From Acidovorax sp. 1608163 (lineage in GTDB: Bacteria; Pseudomonadota; Gammaproteobacteria; Burkholderiales; Burkholderiaceae_C), in assembly GCF_003669015.1 (NCBI RefSeq), contig NZ_CP033069.1, positions 4,226,501 to 4,290,500 of the forward strand: a stretch of DNA of 64,000 nucleotides. The letters run 5' to 3'. Positions within the stretch are counted from its first letter, which is position 1; every line of letters starts with the position of its first letter. The translations under genes and the position numbers were made by a program. The notes below the pieces were generated by a model that was not told the origin of the DNA, searched no databases, and saw only the letters and a list, made by a program, of their open reading frames with translations. Positions 35,607 to 44,291 of this stretch are shown piece by piece.

Positions 35607-36547
35607 ATGCCCGCACCCTCGACCGCCCCGTTGACCGCATCCCTGCCGCCCGGCATCACCGTGCTGGAGCGCGGCTGGCTCTCGGCCAATAACGTGGTGT
35701 GCATCGGGCCCGAAGGCGCGGCCGTGGTGGACACCGGCTACTGCACCCACAGCGACCAGACCGTGGCCTTGGTGCAAAGCGCGCTGGGCGCGCAGCCGCT
35801 GCAGCGCATCCTCAACACCCACCTGCACAGCGACCACTGCGGCGGCAATGCCGCGCTGCAGGCGGCCTGGCCCGGTGCCGCCACCCACATCCCCCCGGCC
35901 AAATGGCACAGGTCACTCAATGGGACGCCTACGCCCTGAGCTACACCCCCACGGGCCAGGACTGCCCGCGCTTCAAGGCCGACGCCGCCTTGCAGCCCGG
36001 CACCACCGCGCGCCTGGCCGGGCGCGACTGGCAGGTGCACGCCGCACCGGGGCACGACCCGCATTCGGTGGTGCTGTTTGAGCCGCAAAGCGCCACGCTC
36101 ATCTCGGCCGACGCGCTGTGGGAGAACGGCTTTGGCGTCGTCTTTCCAGAGCTGGAAGGCACCGCCGCTTTCGACGAAGTGGCCGCCACGCTGGATGTGA
36201 TCGAGCGCCTGGCCCCGCGCACCGTCATCCCCGGCCACGGCCCCGTTTTTACCGATGCGCCGCGCGCCATTGCCGCCGCACGCCAGCGGCTGCAGGGCTT
36301 TGTGGCCGCCCCGCGCAAGCACGCGCTGTATGCCGCCAAAGTGCTCCTCAAGTACAAACTGCTGGAGCTGCAGCACACCACCGTGCCCGCCCTGCAGCAG
36401 TGGGCCGAGGGCACGCCCTACTTTGGCATGCTGCACCGCGCCCACTTTGCCGACCAGCCGCAGGCCGCCTGGCTGCACAGCCTGGTGGCCGACCTGGAAC
36501 GCTCGGGCGCAGCGGTGCGCCAGGGCGAGGCGCTGTTCAATGGCTGA
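35607..36547 (+). pseudogene. Metallo-beta-lactamase-fold hydrolase, broken by a frameshift
   Basis: The N-terminal part (from ATG 35607) reads LPPGITVLERGWLSANNVVC, VVDTGYCTHSDQT and the metal motif NTHLHSDHCGGN, then runs into a stop at 35939. The rest of the protein continues in another frame from about 35905: QMAQVTQWDAYALSYTP, HAAPGHDPHSVV, SADALWENGFGVVFPEL, TVIPGHGPVF. The join needs a shift between about 35885 and 35910, near CCCCCCGGCCAAATGG; one extra base (for example GCC-GAA-ATG) restores a protein of about 313 residues. All metal ligands would then be present. Either a recent pseudogene or a sequencing error. Confidence 0.8.
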
Positions 36548-36574
36548 GCCAACCACTGCCGCCCTCACGCCCCC

Positions 36575-36606
36575 GTAAAAAAGCCCGCGTGTAGCGGGCT
36601 TCTTCT
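36575..36606 (+). terminator. Rho-independent terminator after the hydrolase gene
   Basis: AGCCCGC (36582-36588), loop GTGTA, GCGGGCT (36594-36600), then TTCTTCT, with an AAAAAA run before the stem. It lies 28 bases after the stop of the frameshifted gene. Confidence 0.75.
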
Positions 36607-36621
36607 GCATCCGCAGACCTC

Positions 36622-36710
36622 GTAGGTCGGGTTAGCCCGCAAGGGCATCACCCGACGCCCGCAGGGCACGCAGTGTTGATGTCGGGTTACGCTGCGCTAA
36701 CCCGACCTAC
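36622..36710. repeat. 89-bp REP-like palindrome (family R), copy 2
   Basis: Same 15-bp arms and same GTTAGCCCGCAAGGGCATCA start as copy 1; the middle differs. The two copies flank the frameshifted hydrolase gene as direct repeats, each internally palindromic. Confidence 0.85.
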
Positions 36711-36761
36711 ACGGCGGTGCCCACAGGCCTGCAGCCAAGCTGTCAGGTCCCATGCAACCGC

Positions 36762-37361
36762 TCAGTGTTTGAACTGGCTATCGCATCCCGTCACGTGGTT
36801 GTTGCTGCTGGACATGCATTGGTAGAACGATTTCTTGTTGCCGCTGGCAATCTGGCAATCGCCCACGCTGTACTTGCCCTTGGCCTCCTTGATCTTCGGG
36901 GCCGTGGCGTCAAAAGCCGCCTGGGTCATGTAGCCGTCGCGCACGTTCTTCTGGCCCACCTCCAGCATCAGATCGGCCTGGTAGTGGATGTTGCTCACCG
37001 CCACCGCGCAGTTCATCGGCACTTCCTTTTTGTCGACCGTGCCCAGGGCCTTTTTAAGGCCCTCGCCAAACTCCTGCACGTCCTTGGAAACCTTCTTGGT
37101 GCCGTCGGCGTTGTACTCGGTGGCGCCCTTGCCCGAGGCGCTCTTGCGGCCCTCCGCGCCCCCCGATCCTGTGTCGCTGCCGGTGGTCGTGCCATTGGTG
37201 CTCTGCAGCTTCATGGGCTCCACATCGTCCTTGCTGGCCGGGGGCTGCGAGCCGTAGTGCGTCTTGCCGTTCGCATCCACCCACTTGTACACCGGCTGCG
37301 CCTGCACGCCCATTGCCCACACCACCATGGCGGCCATCGCCGCTGCCTTCCATTGCACCAT
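36762..37361 (-). CDS. DUF4124-domain exported protein
   Basis: 199 residues. Signal peptide (MVQWKAAAMAAMVVWAMGVQ, cleavage after VQA) followed at once by the DUF4124 motif PVYKWVDANGKTHYGSQPPA. A Gly/Ser/Thr linker follows, then a C-terminal domain with cysteines (MNCAVAV, VGDCQIA, FYQCMSS, VTGCDSQ). Probably a periplasmic protein of unknown function. Located just downstream of slt on the same strand, with a family P repeat in the gap. Confidence 0.8.
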   Translation of the reverse strand: MVQWKAAAMAAMVVWAMGVQAQPVYKWVDANGKTHYGSQPPASKDDVEPMKLQSTNGTTTGSDTGSGGAEGRKSASGKGATEYNADGTKKVSKDVQEFGEGLKKALGTVDKKEVPMNCAVAVSNIHYQADLMLEVGQKNVRDGYMTQAAFDATAPKIKEAKGKYSVGDCQIASGNKKSFYQCMSSSNNHVTGCDSQFKH

Positions 37362-37380
37362 AGCACCCTCTTTTGAATGA

Positions 37381-37441
37381 AATAGGCCGCTAGCGCTTAC
37401 CTATCAAGCGCTAGCAGCTTCTTTTTTGATAGCGGCCCCTG
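37381..37441. repeat. Family P palindromic element, copy F (intergenic)
   Basis: GCTAGCGCTT (37389-37398), seven bases, AAGCGCTAGC (37406-37415): a perfect 10-bp stem, then AGCTTCTTTTTTGATAG. It lies between slt and the DUF4124 gene. The T-run is on the plus strand, against the direction of the genes, so a terminator role for slt is unclear. Confidence 0.85.
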
Positions 37442-37447
37442 CACCTC

Positions 37448-39433
37448 TCACGGCAGATCGGTATTCACTGCCGGGGCGGCCGCATCGCGCGGGCCCACGG
37501 TGCCCAGGCGGCTGCGCAGCGACTGCGGCTGGCCGGTGAGCATGGCCGCGTAATTGGTGGTGTTGGCCAGCACCTTCTTCACGTAGTCACGCGTTTCTGC
37601 AAAGGGTACGTTTTCGGCCCAGATGGCGGCGTCCAGCACGGGGCCGTTGCGCCAATTGCGCGGACGGCCGGGGCCTGCGTTGTAGGCGGCGGCGGCCATG
37701 GGCATGGAGCCCGCAAAATCGTCCAGCGCCAGCTTGAGGTAGGCCGTGCCGATGGTGATGTTGGTGTCGCGGTCCGAGATCTGGTCCGGGGTGAAGTTGG
37801 TGAGGCCAATCTTCTTGGCCGTCCAGCGGGCCGTCGCAGGCATCACCTGCATCAGGCCCGAGGCCCCAACGTGCGAGCGGGCGTCCATCACAAAGCGGCT
37901 TTCCTGCCGGATCAGGCCGTACACATAGGCCGGGTCCAGGCCAATGCCCTGGGCGCGCTCCACCACGGTGGCGCGAAACGGCGTGGGAAAGCGCTGCGTG
38001 GTGTCGATGACGGTCTTGGTGCGCTCGCTGGTGTTGATGCAGCGGTCCCACACCTCGCGCTGGCAGGCAAAGTCGGCAGCGGCCAGCAAATCGCGCTCGG
38101 CCATGCCGCCGGGGTTGTGCAGGTTGGTGGCGTAGTTCCACTCGCGCACGCCTTCGCTGCGCAGGCCCAGCATGATGGCGTAGAGCGCGCGGTTGAGCGC
38201 CGGGTTGGCGCGGGCCGCAGCCTTTTCTTCGGCCGTGAGGGGCGCTGGCGCGGGCGGCACGGCCACGCGCTGGCCCAGCTCTTCCAGCGCCAGTTGCTCG
38301 TAAAAGCCCCGGGTGCTGGCAATGCCCTGCAGCCACTGGCGGGCTTCGGTGCGTTCGGCCTCGCTGGGCTTTTCGGCCAGCACAGCCTTGGCACGCCAGT
38401 ACACCCAGGTGCTGTCGCTGCGGGCTTCGTCGCTCATGGCCTCCACGGCCTTGCGCACCACCTTCCACTGGCCTGCGCGCAGGGCGGCGCGCACCTTCCA
38501 GCCCAGCAGGTCGTCGTTCAGGTCGGCATCTTTGGTCACGTTGCCAAAGTAGGTCATGGCGTCGTTCGACAGGCGCTGTGCGGCCTGCTTGCCAATCACG
38601 CCCCACACCCAGTTGCGCTCTTCGGGCGACAAGTGCACGCCCCATTTGCTGTCGAGCTGGGCGGCGGCGTTGTCCACATCGCCCTGCGCCAGCTTGATGA
38701 GGGCCAGCGCCACCAGCTCCTGGCGCGCCTTGCCACGGGCCGTGGCGCGGCTGTGCAGGTACTTGGCAGCCGAGTCCATCAGTTCCTTGACCTGGGCAGA
38801 GGATTCAGGCGAGACGATTTCTACGGCGCTGCGCGCTGCGCGCACGCGGTTGGCCTCCACCGCCAGGCGGGCCTTGCGCCACACGTCCTGGGCCGTGAGC
38901 TTTTTGTAGCCATACAGCTCGCCCGCCGCGTGGGTGCAGCCGTCGTCGTTGTCGCGCTGGGCATACCAGTTGCGGCGCACCTCATCGGCCGCCGTGGCGG
39001 GGGCCGTGCCCTTCAAGGTGTCGATCAGCAGGGCGTAGCAGCGCACTTCCTTGTCGTCCGACATGCGGTAGCTCGGGTGCTGCTCGGCAAACTGTGCCCA
39101 GTCGCGGCGCTGGCCCAGCAGCAGCAGCCAGTCGTTGCGCAGCCGGTCTTCCTGGTAGGTGCCAGCGTATTTCTGCAAAAAGCCCTGGATCTCCTGGGGC
39201 AACGCCTCGCCCAGGCGCAGCTTCAACTCCCAGTAGGCGGCCCAGGGCTCCAGCGCATGGCCACGCACGGTGGGCAGCAGCTGGTCCAGCTTTTTACGGT
39301 CGCCTTTGCGAAAGGCCTGGCCCATCTCCAGCAGGGCATCGTCGCCACGGTTTTGCGCCTGGACAAGGGGCGCAGCGGTGGCCAGCACTGCGGCGGCCAC
39401 AAGGGGTGTCAAAATCGCTCTGAGCAATTGCAT
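37448..39433 (-). CDS. slt: Soluble lytic murein transglycosylase
   Basis: 661-residue periplasmic enzyme that cleaves peptidoglycan with 1,6-anhydro product. Signal peptide LLRAILTPLVAAAVLATAAP (cleavage after VQA). A long helical superhelix domain (about 30-480) precedes the C-terminal catalytic domain: IRQESRFVMDARSHVGASGL with the catalytic Glu, MQVMPATARWTAKKIG, and AYNAGPGRPRNWRN. ATG 39433 is chosen because the signal peptide begins there. It is head to head with the next gene; their start codons are only 14 bases apart. Confidence 0.93.
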   Translation of the reverse strand: MQLLRAILTPLVAAAVLATAAPLVQAQNRGDDALLEMGQAFRKGDRKKLDQLLPTVRGHALEPWAAYWELKLRLGEALPQEIQGFLQKYAGTYQEDRLRNDWLLLLGQRRDWAQFAEQHPSYRMSDDKEVRCYALLIDTLKGTAPATAADEVRRNWYAQRDNDDGCTHAAGELYGYKKLTAQDVWRKARLAVEANRVRAARSAVEIVSPESSAQVKELMDSAAKYLHSRATARGKARQELVALALIKLAQGDVDNAAAQLDSKWGVHLSPEERNWVWGVIGKQAAQRLSNDAMTYFGNVTKDADLNDDLLGWKVRAALRAGQWKVVRKAVEAMSDEARSDSTWVYWRAKAVLAEKPSEAERTEARQWLQGIASTRGFYEQLALEELGQRVAVPPAPAPLTAEEKAAARANPALNRALYAIMLGLRSEGVREWNYATNLHNPGGMAERDLLAAADFACQREVWDRCINTSERTKTVIDTTQRFPTPFRATVVERAQGIGLDPAYVYGLIRQESRFVMDARSHVGASGLMQVMPATARWTAKKIGLTNFTPDQISDRDTNITIGTAYLKLALDDFAGSMPMAAAAYNAGPGRPRNWRNGPVLDAAIWAENVPFAETRDYVKKVLANTTNYAAMLTGQPQSLRSRLGTVGPRDAAAPAVNTDLP

Positions 39434-39447
39434 GGGGGAATTATCTG

Positions 39448-40020
39448 ATGGACAAAGCAGCCCTTCGGCGCGCATTGATTGAAGAACGTCTCAACCTGCC
39501 TGATCGCCTACAACGGGCCGACCTGTTACAGCAGGTCATGCGCATTTGGCTGGTCAACCGGCCCGACACCGTGATTGGCGCCTATTGGCCCATCAAGGGC
39601 GAGTTTGACCCCCTGCCCGCCCTGCACCGCTGGAAGGAAGACGGCGAGCTGCTGGACGAGCCCCTGCGCCGGCGCATCGGCCTGCCGGTGGTCAACAAGC
39701 AGCACAAAACGCTCACCTTCCACGCCTGGTACCCCGGCTGCCCCATGGAAGAGGACGCCTACGGCATCCCCAAGCCCAAGGACACCGAGGTCATCGTGCC
39801 CACGCTGCTGTTTGTGCCCTGTGTGGGCTACGCACCGGGTGGCTACCGGCTGGGCTATGGCGGCGGCTTTTACGACCGCACGCTGGCCACACTGCAGCCC
39901 AAGCCCTTCACCGTGGGCCTGGGTTTCACCAACGGCTACCTGGACGACTTCGAGCCCGAGGAGTTTGACCTGCCGCTCGATGCCATCCTGAACGACAACG
40001 GCGTGGTCTGGCCGGTCTGA
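39448..40020 (+). CDS. ygfA: 5-formyltetrahydrofolate cyclo-ligase
   Basis: 190 residues. Converts 5-formyl-THF to 5,10-methenyl-THF with ATP. The N-terminal MDKAALRRALIEERLNLP, the substrate region IGAYWPIKGEFDP and the diagnostic GYRLGYGGGFYDR (catalytic/ATP-binding) are present. A GGGGGA ribosome site lies about eight bases before ATG. No 6S RNA gene was seen beside it, unlike the E. coli ssrS-ygfA arrangement. Confidence 0.92.
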   Translation: MDKAALRRALIEERLNLPDRLQRADLLQQVMRIWLVNRPDTVIGAYWPIKGEFDPLPALHRWKEDGELLDEPLRRRIGLPVVNKQHKTLTFHAWYPGCPMEEDAYGIPKPKDTEVIVPTLLFVPCVGYAPGGYRLGYGGGFYDRTLATLQPKPFTVGLGFTNGYLDDFEPEEFDLPLDAILNDNGVVWPV

Positions 40021-40172
40021 CCCCCTCGCCCAGGCCTGCCCAGAACAGCACGATGGCCTGTGATGCGCGCTGCGCATCATTCAGGCCGCTTTTTCGCATC
40101 GCTGGCGCGCGCCACTGCCGCTAGCATGGCGGTCCGACTTTCTTTTCCCTGATTTCCATCGGCAGGTGCCCC

Positions 40173-40865
40173 ATGCTCAAGCTCTACATCGGCAACAAGA
40201 ACTACTCGTCCTGGTCCATGCGCCCCTGGGTGCTGCTCAAGCAGGCGGGCATTGCGTTTGACGAAGTGCACGTGCGCTTTGACAGCTTCGAGGCCGACTC
40301 AGAGTTCAAGCGCACCATGGGCCCCGTGAGCCCCACCGGCAAGGTGCCCGTGCTGGTCGATGGTGACCTGGTGGTGTGGGACACCCTGGCCATTGCCGAA
40401 TACGTGGCCGAGACCTGGGCCGACAAGCAACTCTGGCCCGCCCAACCCAAGGCCCGCGCACGTGCCCGCAGCATCTGCGCCGAGATGCACAGCGGCTTCA
40501 CCGCCCTGCGCAGCCACTGCCCCATGAACATCGAGGCCGACCTGGCCGACACCGGCGCCCTGATCTGGCGCGACCAGCCCGCCGTGCGCGCCGATGTGGC
40601 CCGCCTGGTGGGCATGTGGGGCGCGCTGCTGGAAGAACACGGCGGCCCCATGCTGTTTGGAGCGTTCTCGGTGGCCGATGCCTACTTTGCCCCTGTGTGC
40701 ATGCGCCTGCACACCTACGCACTGCCCCTGCCCGCCCCCATCGCCGCCTATGTGCAGCGTGTGCGCGAGCTACCCGGCGTGAAAGCCTGGATCGACGAGG
40801 CCCTGGCCGAGAAGGACTTTCTCGACTTCGAGGAACCCTACCGCCTGAACCCTGGCCAGGAGTGA
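40173..40865 (+). CDS. Glutathione S-transferase family protein
   Basis: 230 residues. N-terminal thioredoxin-like domain with the active-site region IGNKNYSSWSMRPWVLLKQA, cis-Pro in GKVPVLVDGDLVVWDTLAIA, then an all-helical C-terminal domain (RARSICAEMHSGFTALRSHC; FSVADAYFAPVCMRLHTYAL). Ser12-Ser13 near the usual catalytic position suggests a zeta/beta-like GST. Substrate unknown. It is four bases from the NIPSNAP gene. Confidence 0.9.
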   Translation: MLKLYIGNKNYSSWSMRPWVLLKQAGIAFDEVHVRFDSFEADSEFKRTMGPVSPTGKVPVLVDGDLVVWDTLAIAEYVAETWADKQLWPAQPKARARARSICAEMHSGFTALRSHCPMNIEADLADTGALIWRDQPAVRADVARLVGMWGALLEEHGGPMLFGAFSVADAYFAPVCMRLHTYALPLPAPIAAYVQRVRELPGVKAWIDEALAEKDFLDFEEPYRLNPGQE

Positions 40866-40869
40866 TCCG

Positions 40870-41178
40870 ATGGCGGTCACCATCTACCTGCGCTACGTGC
40901 TCAATACCACCAAACTGAAAGAGTTTGAGCACTACGGCAAACTGTGGATTCCCCTGGTCGAGAAATTCGGCGGCCAGCACCACGGCTACTTCATGCCCAG
41001 CGAAGGCGCCAACAACATTGCGCTGGCCCTGTTCACGTTTGACAGCCTCGCGGCCTACGAGGTGTACCGCGAGCGGTCCATGCAAGACGCGGACTGCCAG
41101 GCGGCGTTTCGGTACGCCGAGGAAACCGGTTGCATCGTGAGCTACGAACGGAGCTTTTTCAGGCCGGTGTTTGCCTGA
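40870..41178 (+). CDS. NIPSNAP-family protein
   Basis: 102 residues, a dimeric alpha+beta-barrel domain: VTIYLRYVLNTTKLKEFEHY, GGQHHGYFMPSEGANNIALA, FDSLAAYEVYRERSMQD. The family has no firmly established enzyme activity. It follows the GST gene by four bases and is probably co-transcribed with it. Confidence 0.88.
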   Translation: MAVTIYLRYVLNTTKLKEFEHYGKLWIPLVEKFGGQHHGYFMPSEGANNIALALFTFDSLAAYEVYRERSMQDADCQAAFRYAEETGCIVSYERSFFRPVFA

Positions 41179-41192
41179 CAGCGGACGCGCGG

Positions 41193-41654
41193 TCAGCGCT
41201 GGCGAAACTGCTTGCGTAAAAACGCCTTGTGCCGCGCAATGTGCGCGAGCTGCGCCGGGGCCACGCTGCCGCGCAGGTCTTCGTCTTCGACATTGAGCAC
41301 CTGGTTGGCATAGGCCATGGCGCGGGCCACCACCTCTTCTTCGCTCACGCCCTGTGGGGCCGCCAGGTCCATCGCCACGCGGCGCATGGCGCGCTGCGAC
41401 AGCATCCACATCGCGCCAAACGAATCCCACGCGGCCGCCACCTCCTTGAATTTGTCGTGCTCGGCCAGGATGTCGGCCAGCGGCTTCGCCAGGATTTCTT
41501 GCAACCCCTCGACCTTGGCCTGCAGGGCCTCGAACTGCGCCTCGCGCTGCAGGGCCTCGGCGGCGGCATTGGCTGCAGCGTCAGGCGCCGCAGGCACGGG
41601 CACGCTGCCGTCGGGGTTGAGTTGGGCGATGGTGAGGTCGGAGGCTAGGGACAT
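41193..41654 (-). CDS. Conserved protein of unknown function, helical
   Basis: 153 residues. Mostly helical and charged: a possible coiled coil at about 31-70 (AAEALQREAQFEALQAKVEG, LQEILAKPLADILAEHDKFK), then FGAMWMLSQRAMRRVAMDLA and a basic C-terminus (IARHKAFLRKQFRQR). No known motif. ATG 41654 lies 40 bases from the divergent cca start, so the two share a promoter region. I do not recognise the family. Confidence 0.65.
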   Translation of the reverse strand: MSLASDLTIAQLNPDGSVPVPAAPDAAANAAAEALQREAQFEALQAKVEGLQEILAKPLADILAEHDKFKEVAAAWDSFGAMWMLSQRAMRRVAMDLAAPQGVSEEEVVARAMAYANQVLNVEDEDLRGSVAPAQLAHIARHKAFLRKQFRQR

Positions 41655-41693
41655 GGTGGGTTGGAATATACGACCGAGGGCCCACCCTAAACT

Positions 41694-42998
41694 ATGCCCA
41701 TGCAAATCTACATGGTAGGCGGCGCCGTCCGCGACAAGCTGCTGGGCCGCCCGGTGAATGACCACGACTGGGTGGTGGTGGGGGCCACGCCCGAGCAGAT
41801 GCTGGAGCTGGGCTACCTGCCGGTGGGGCGGGATTTTCCGGTGTTTCTGCACCCCCAAACGCGCGAGGAATACGCCCTGGCACGGACCGAGCGCAAGAGC
41901 GGGCGCGGCTACCGGGGCTTTGTGGTGCAAAGCTCGCCCGACGTGACGCTGGCCGAAGACCTGTCACGGCGCGACCTTACTATCAATTCAATAGCTGCCA
42001 GCGCTTATTCATCAAGCGCTAGCGAGCTATTTGATCCATACCACGGCGTGCAAGACCTGCAGGCCAAGGTGCTGCGCCACGTGACCGATGCCTTTCGCGA
42101 AGACCCGGTGCGCATCCTGCGTGTGGCGCGCTTTGCGGCGCGCTACCACGACTTCACCGTGGCGCCTGAGACCCTGCAGCTGATGCGCGAGATGGTGGCC
42201 GAGGGCGAGGTGGACCACCTGGTGCCCGAGCGCGTGTGGCAAGAGCTGGCGCGCGGGCTGATGGAAGACAAGCCCTCGCGCATGTTCGAGGTGCTGCGCG
42301 CATGCGGCGCACTGCAGGTGCTGCTGCCCGAAGTGGCCTGCCTGTGGGGCGTGCCCCAGCCCCCGCTGCACCACCCCGAGGTGGACACGGGCGTGCACCT
42401 GATGATGGTGCTGGACATGGCCGCACGGCTGCAGGCCCCGCTCACGGTGCGGTTTGCCTGCCTGGCGCACGACCTGGGCAAAGGCACCACGCCCGCCGAC
42501 ATCCTGCCGCGCCACATTGGGCACGAAGAGCGCAGTGCCGAGCTGCTGCAAGGCGTGGCCGAGCGCCTGCGCGTGCCCGTGGACTGCCGCGAGACCGCCG
42601 AGGTGGTGGCGCGCGAACACGGCCACATCCACCGCAGCGGCGACCTGGGTGCCGGGCCGCTGGTGCGCCTGCTCGAGCGCTGCGACGCCATCCGCAAGCC
42701 CGGGCGTTTTGCCGAAGTGCTGCTGGCCTGCGAGTGCGATGCCCGGGGCCGCCTGGGCTTTGACGAAGCCGCCTACCCGCAGCGCCCGCGCCTGCTGGCC
42801 GTGCTGGCGGCCGTGCAAAGCGTCATTACCCGCGAGATTGCGGCCAAGGCGGCGGCCAAAGGCGTGACCGGCCCCCAGGTGGGCGATTTGATCCACCAGG
42901 CCCGGGTGGAAGCCGTAGCGCAGTGGCTGCGCGCCACACCAGCCCCGACCCCACCAACCCCGACATCAGAAGCCCCCGAAACACCTGCCCAGCCATGA
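41694..42998 (+). CDS. cca: CCA-adding tRNA nucleotidyltransferase with HD domain
   Basis: 434 residues, bacterial multifunctional type. The nucleotidyltransferase site is MVGGAVRDKLLGRPVNDHDW with the two Asp ligands; SRRDLTINSIA, EDPVRILRVARFAARY and the HD phosphohydrolase motif (HPEVDTGVHLMMVLDMAARL; LAHDLGKGTTP) are present. Residues 96-114 come from a family P element (copy G): where E. coli has TINALAQDDNGEIIDPY this protein has TINSIAASAYSSSASELFDP, three or four residues longer. Two ATGs, 41694 and 41700, are possible starts. Confidence 0.94.
   Translation: MPMQIYMVGGAVRDKLLGRPVNDHDWVVVGATPEQMLELGYLPVGRDFPVFLHPQTREEYALARTERKSGRGYRGFVVQSSPDVTLAEDLSRRDLTINSIAASAYSSSASELFDPYHGVQDLQAKVLRHVTDAFREDPVRILRVARFAARYHDFTVAPETLQLMREMVAEGEVDHLVPERVWQELARGLMEDKPSRMFEVLRACGALQVLLPEVACLWGVPQPPLHHPEVDTGVHLMMVLDMAARLQAPLTVRFACLAHDLGKGTTPADILPRHIGHEERSAELLQGVAERLRVPVDCRETAEVVAREHGHIHRSGDLGAGPLVRLLERCDAIRKPGRFAEVLLACECDARGRLGFDEAAYPQRPRLLAVLAAVQSVITREIAAKAAAKGVTGPQVGDLIHQARVEAVAQWLRATPAPTPPTPTSEAPETPAQP
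41979..42036 (+). repeat. Family P palindromic element, copy G, in frame inside cca
   Basis: ACTATCAATTCAATAGCTGC, then CAGCGCTTATTCATCAAGCG and CTAGCGAGCTATTTGATC. The AT-rich ends and the CAGCGCTT-N6-AAGCGCTAG core match copies A, C and F closely. It replaces a variable loop of the enzyme and keeps frame. Confidence 0.85.
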
Positions 42999-43447
42999 GC
43001 CTGCACATCCGCCCCGCCACGCTGGCCGACGCCCCGGCCATTGCACCGCTGTTTGACGCCTACCGCCAGTTTTACGAACAGCTCGCCGACCTGGCGGCCG
43101 CCCAGCGCTTCGTCCACGAGCGCCTGGAGCGCAACGAATCCGTCATCCTGATCGCGCAGGACGACGCGGGTGCCGCTGTGGGCTTTTGCCAGCTGTACCC
43201 CAGCTTTTGCTCGGTGGAGGCCGCGCCCATCTATGTGCTGTACGACCTGTTTGTGGCGCCTTCGGCCCGGGGCCAGGGCGCCGGGCGCTTCCTGCTGCTG
43301 GCCGCCGAAGACCATGCCCGCAGGCAAGGGCGTGTGCGCATGGACCTGACCACGGCGCACACCAACCACGCCGCGCAGGCGCTGTACGAGGCCATGGGCT
43401 GGGAGCTGGACACGGTGTTTCGGGCCTACACCCGCCGGGTGGGCTGA
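42995..43447 (+). CDS. GNAT-family N-acetyltransferase
   Basis: 150 residues. LHIRPATLADAPAIAPLFDA at the N-terminus, the acetyl-CoA loop VAPSARGQGAGRFLLLAAED, and TTAHTNHAAQALYEAMGWEL near the end are classical GNAT motifs. ATG overlaps the cca stop by four bases (ATGA), so translation is coupled. Substrate unknown. Confidence 0.9.
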   Translation: MSLHIRPATLADAPAIAPLFDAYRQFYEQLADLAAAQRFVHERLERNESVILIAQDDAGAAVGFCQLYPSFCSVEAAPIYVLYDLFVAPSARGQGAGRFLLLAAEDHARRQGRVRMDLTTAHTNHAAQALYEAMGWELDTVFRAYTRRVG

Positions 43448-43571
43448 GAGCGACTCACCAAACTCCCCTGGCGTCGTTGTCTCGCCTTGTCGTGCGCCTG
43501 TAAAGCCTGCGGCGAAACGCTTAGCCAGAGCCTTAGCTAGGGCCGCTTTGCTGAGTTTTGTGAGCCGCTCT
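43446..43571. repeat. Long hairpin repeat (family H), copy 1
   Basis: Roughly 125 bp that fills the convergent gap between a GNAT gene and nrsF. Outer arms GAGCGACTCACCAAACTC and GAGTTTTGTGAGCCGCTC are complementary with few mismatches. Inverted relative to copies 2 and 3: CCCCTGGCGTCGTTGTCTCG here corresponds to the reverse complement of the right half of those copies. Confidence 0.7.
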
Positions 43572-43589
43572 AAACGCCCAGCCCCGTGG

Positions 43590-44231
43590 TTACCAGCGCA
43601 GCAAACGCGGCCCCAACACTGCGCCCAGCGCGGTCGGCATGGCCATACCCGCCACGTACCACACCGCTAAAAACGGCGTGGCCATTTCGGGGCAGTGCAG
43701 CGCATACACCAGCGCCCCCAAGGCCCCCGCCAGCAGGCCCGCCCCCGCGCCAGCCCAGGCCAGCTGCGTGGGCGCGGCCCCGCGCAGGGCCCAAAAGCTG
43801 GCAATGAACGCAGGCACCGACAGCAACGCAATGTTGAACGGGCAGGTGCGCCAAGTGCTGCCCAGCACCAGGGCCCAGCGGTCTGCCGGGGCCTGGTGCA
43901 ACAAGGCCCAGGCGGCCATGGCCCACAGCAGGGCCACGGGCAAGGCCAACGTCCACGCCAGGCCCACCCACCGCGCGCCGGGGCGCGCCAAGCGCTGCAG
44001 CGCCCACACACCGGGCACCGCCAGGGCCGCAGCAAACGCCAGCTTGCCCCAGAACATGGGCAGCGCCGCCGTCTGCGCCAGGTCGGGCCGCAGGCCAAAC
44101 ACCAGCAGCATCAACACCACGGCGCCCCCCAGGCCCGCAACCACGGCGCTGCCAAAGCGTCGCTCCAGCGCGTGCGCTGGCACGGGGGCGGCACCCGCGG
44201 CCAGCATCTCAATCCATTCATCGGTCTTCAT
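43590..44231 (-). CDS. nrsF: NrsF-type (DUF1109) anti-sigma factor
   Basis: 213-residue integral membrane protein with six predicted helices (for example VVAGLGGAVVLMLLVFGL; LAWTLALPVALLWAMAAWAL). NrsF holds sigma-F at the membrane until metal stress. Two cysteines at 130 (TWRTCPFN) and 180 (ALHCPEM) fall at the positions of the two functionally important cysteines described for Caulobacter NrsF. It follows sigF by 60 bases and has its own AGGGGA ribosome site. Confidence 0.9.
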   Translation of the reverse strand: MKTDEWIEMLAAGAAPVPAHALERRFGSAVVAGLGGAVVLMLLVFGLRPDLAQTAALPMFWGKLAFAAALAVPGVWALQRLARPGARWVGLAWTLALPVALLWAMAAWALLHQAPADRWALVLGSTWRTCPFNIALLSVPAFIASFWALRGAAPTQLAWAGAGAGLLAGALGALVYALHCPEMATPFLAVWYVAGMAMPTALGAVLGPRLLRW

Positions 44232-44291
44232 GTCATTCCCCTTGGGACTTGTGCAAATCAGAGTGCCCGTGCTGGCCAGGCGCTGCGACAG

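Noticed and set aside
35348..36710. Two similar palindromes around a gene, considered as ends of a composite mobile element.
   Set aside because: No transposase, no target duplication seen, and each copy is a complete palindrome of a common REP type. Kept only as repeats.
37871..39448. A 525-codon open frame opposite slt, and similar long frames opposite coaX, fabB, corC, asparaginase and the DUF3604 gene.
   Set aside because: Each mirrors a well-supported gene on the other strand and shows no domain of its own.
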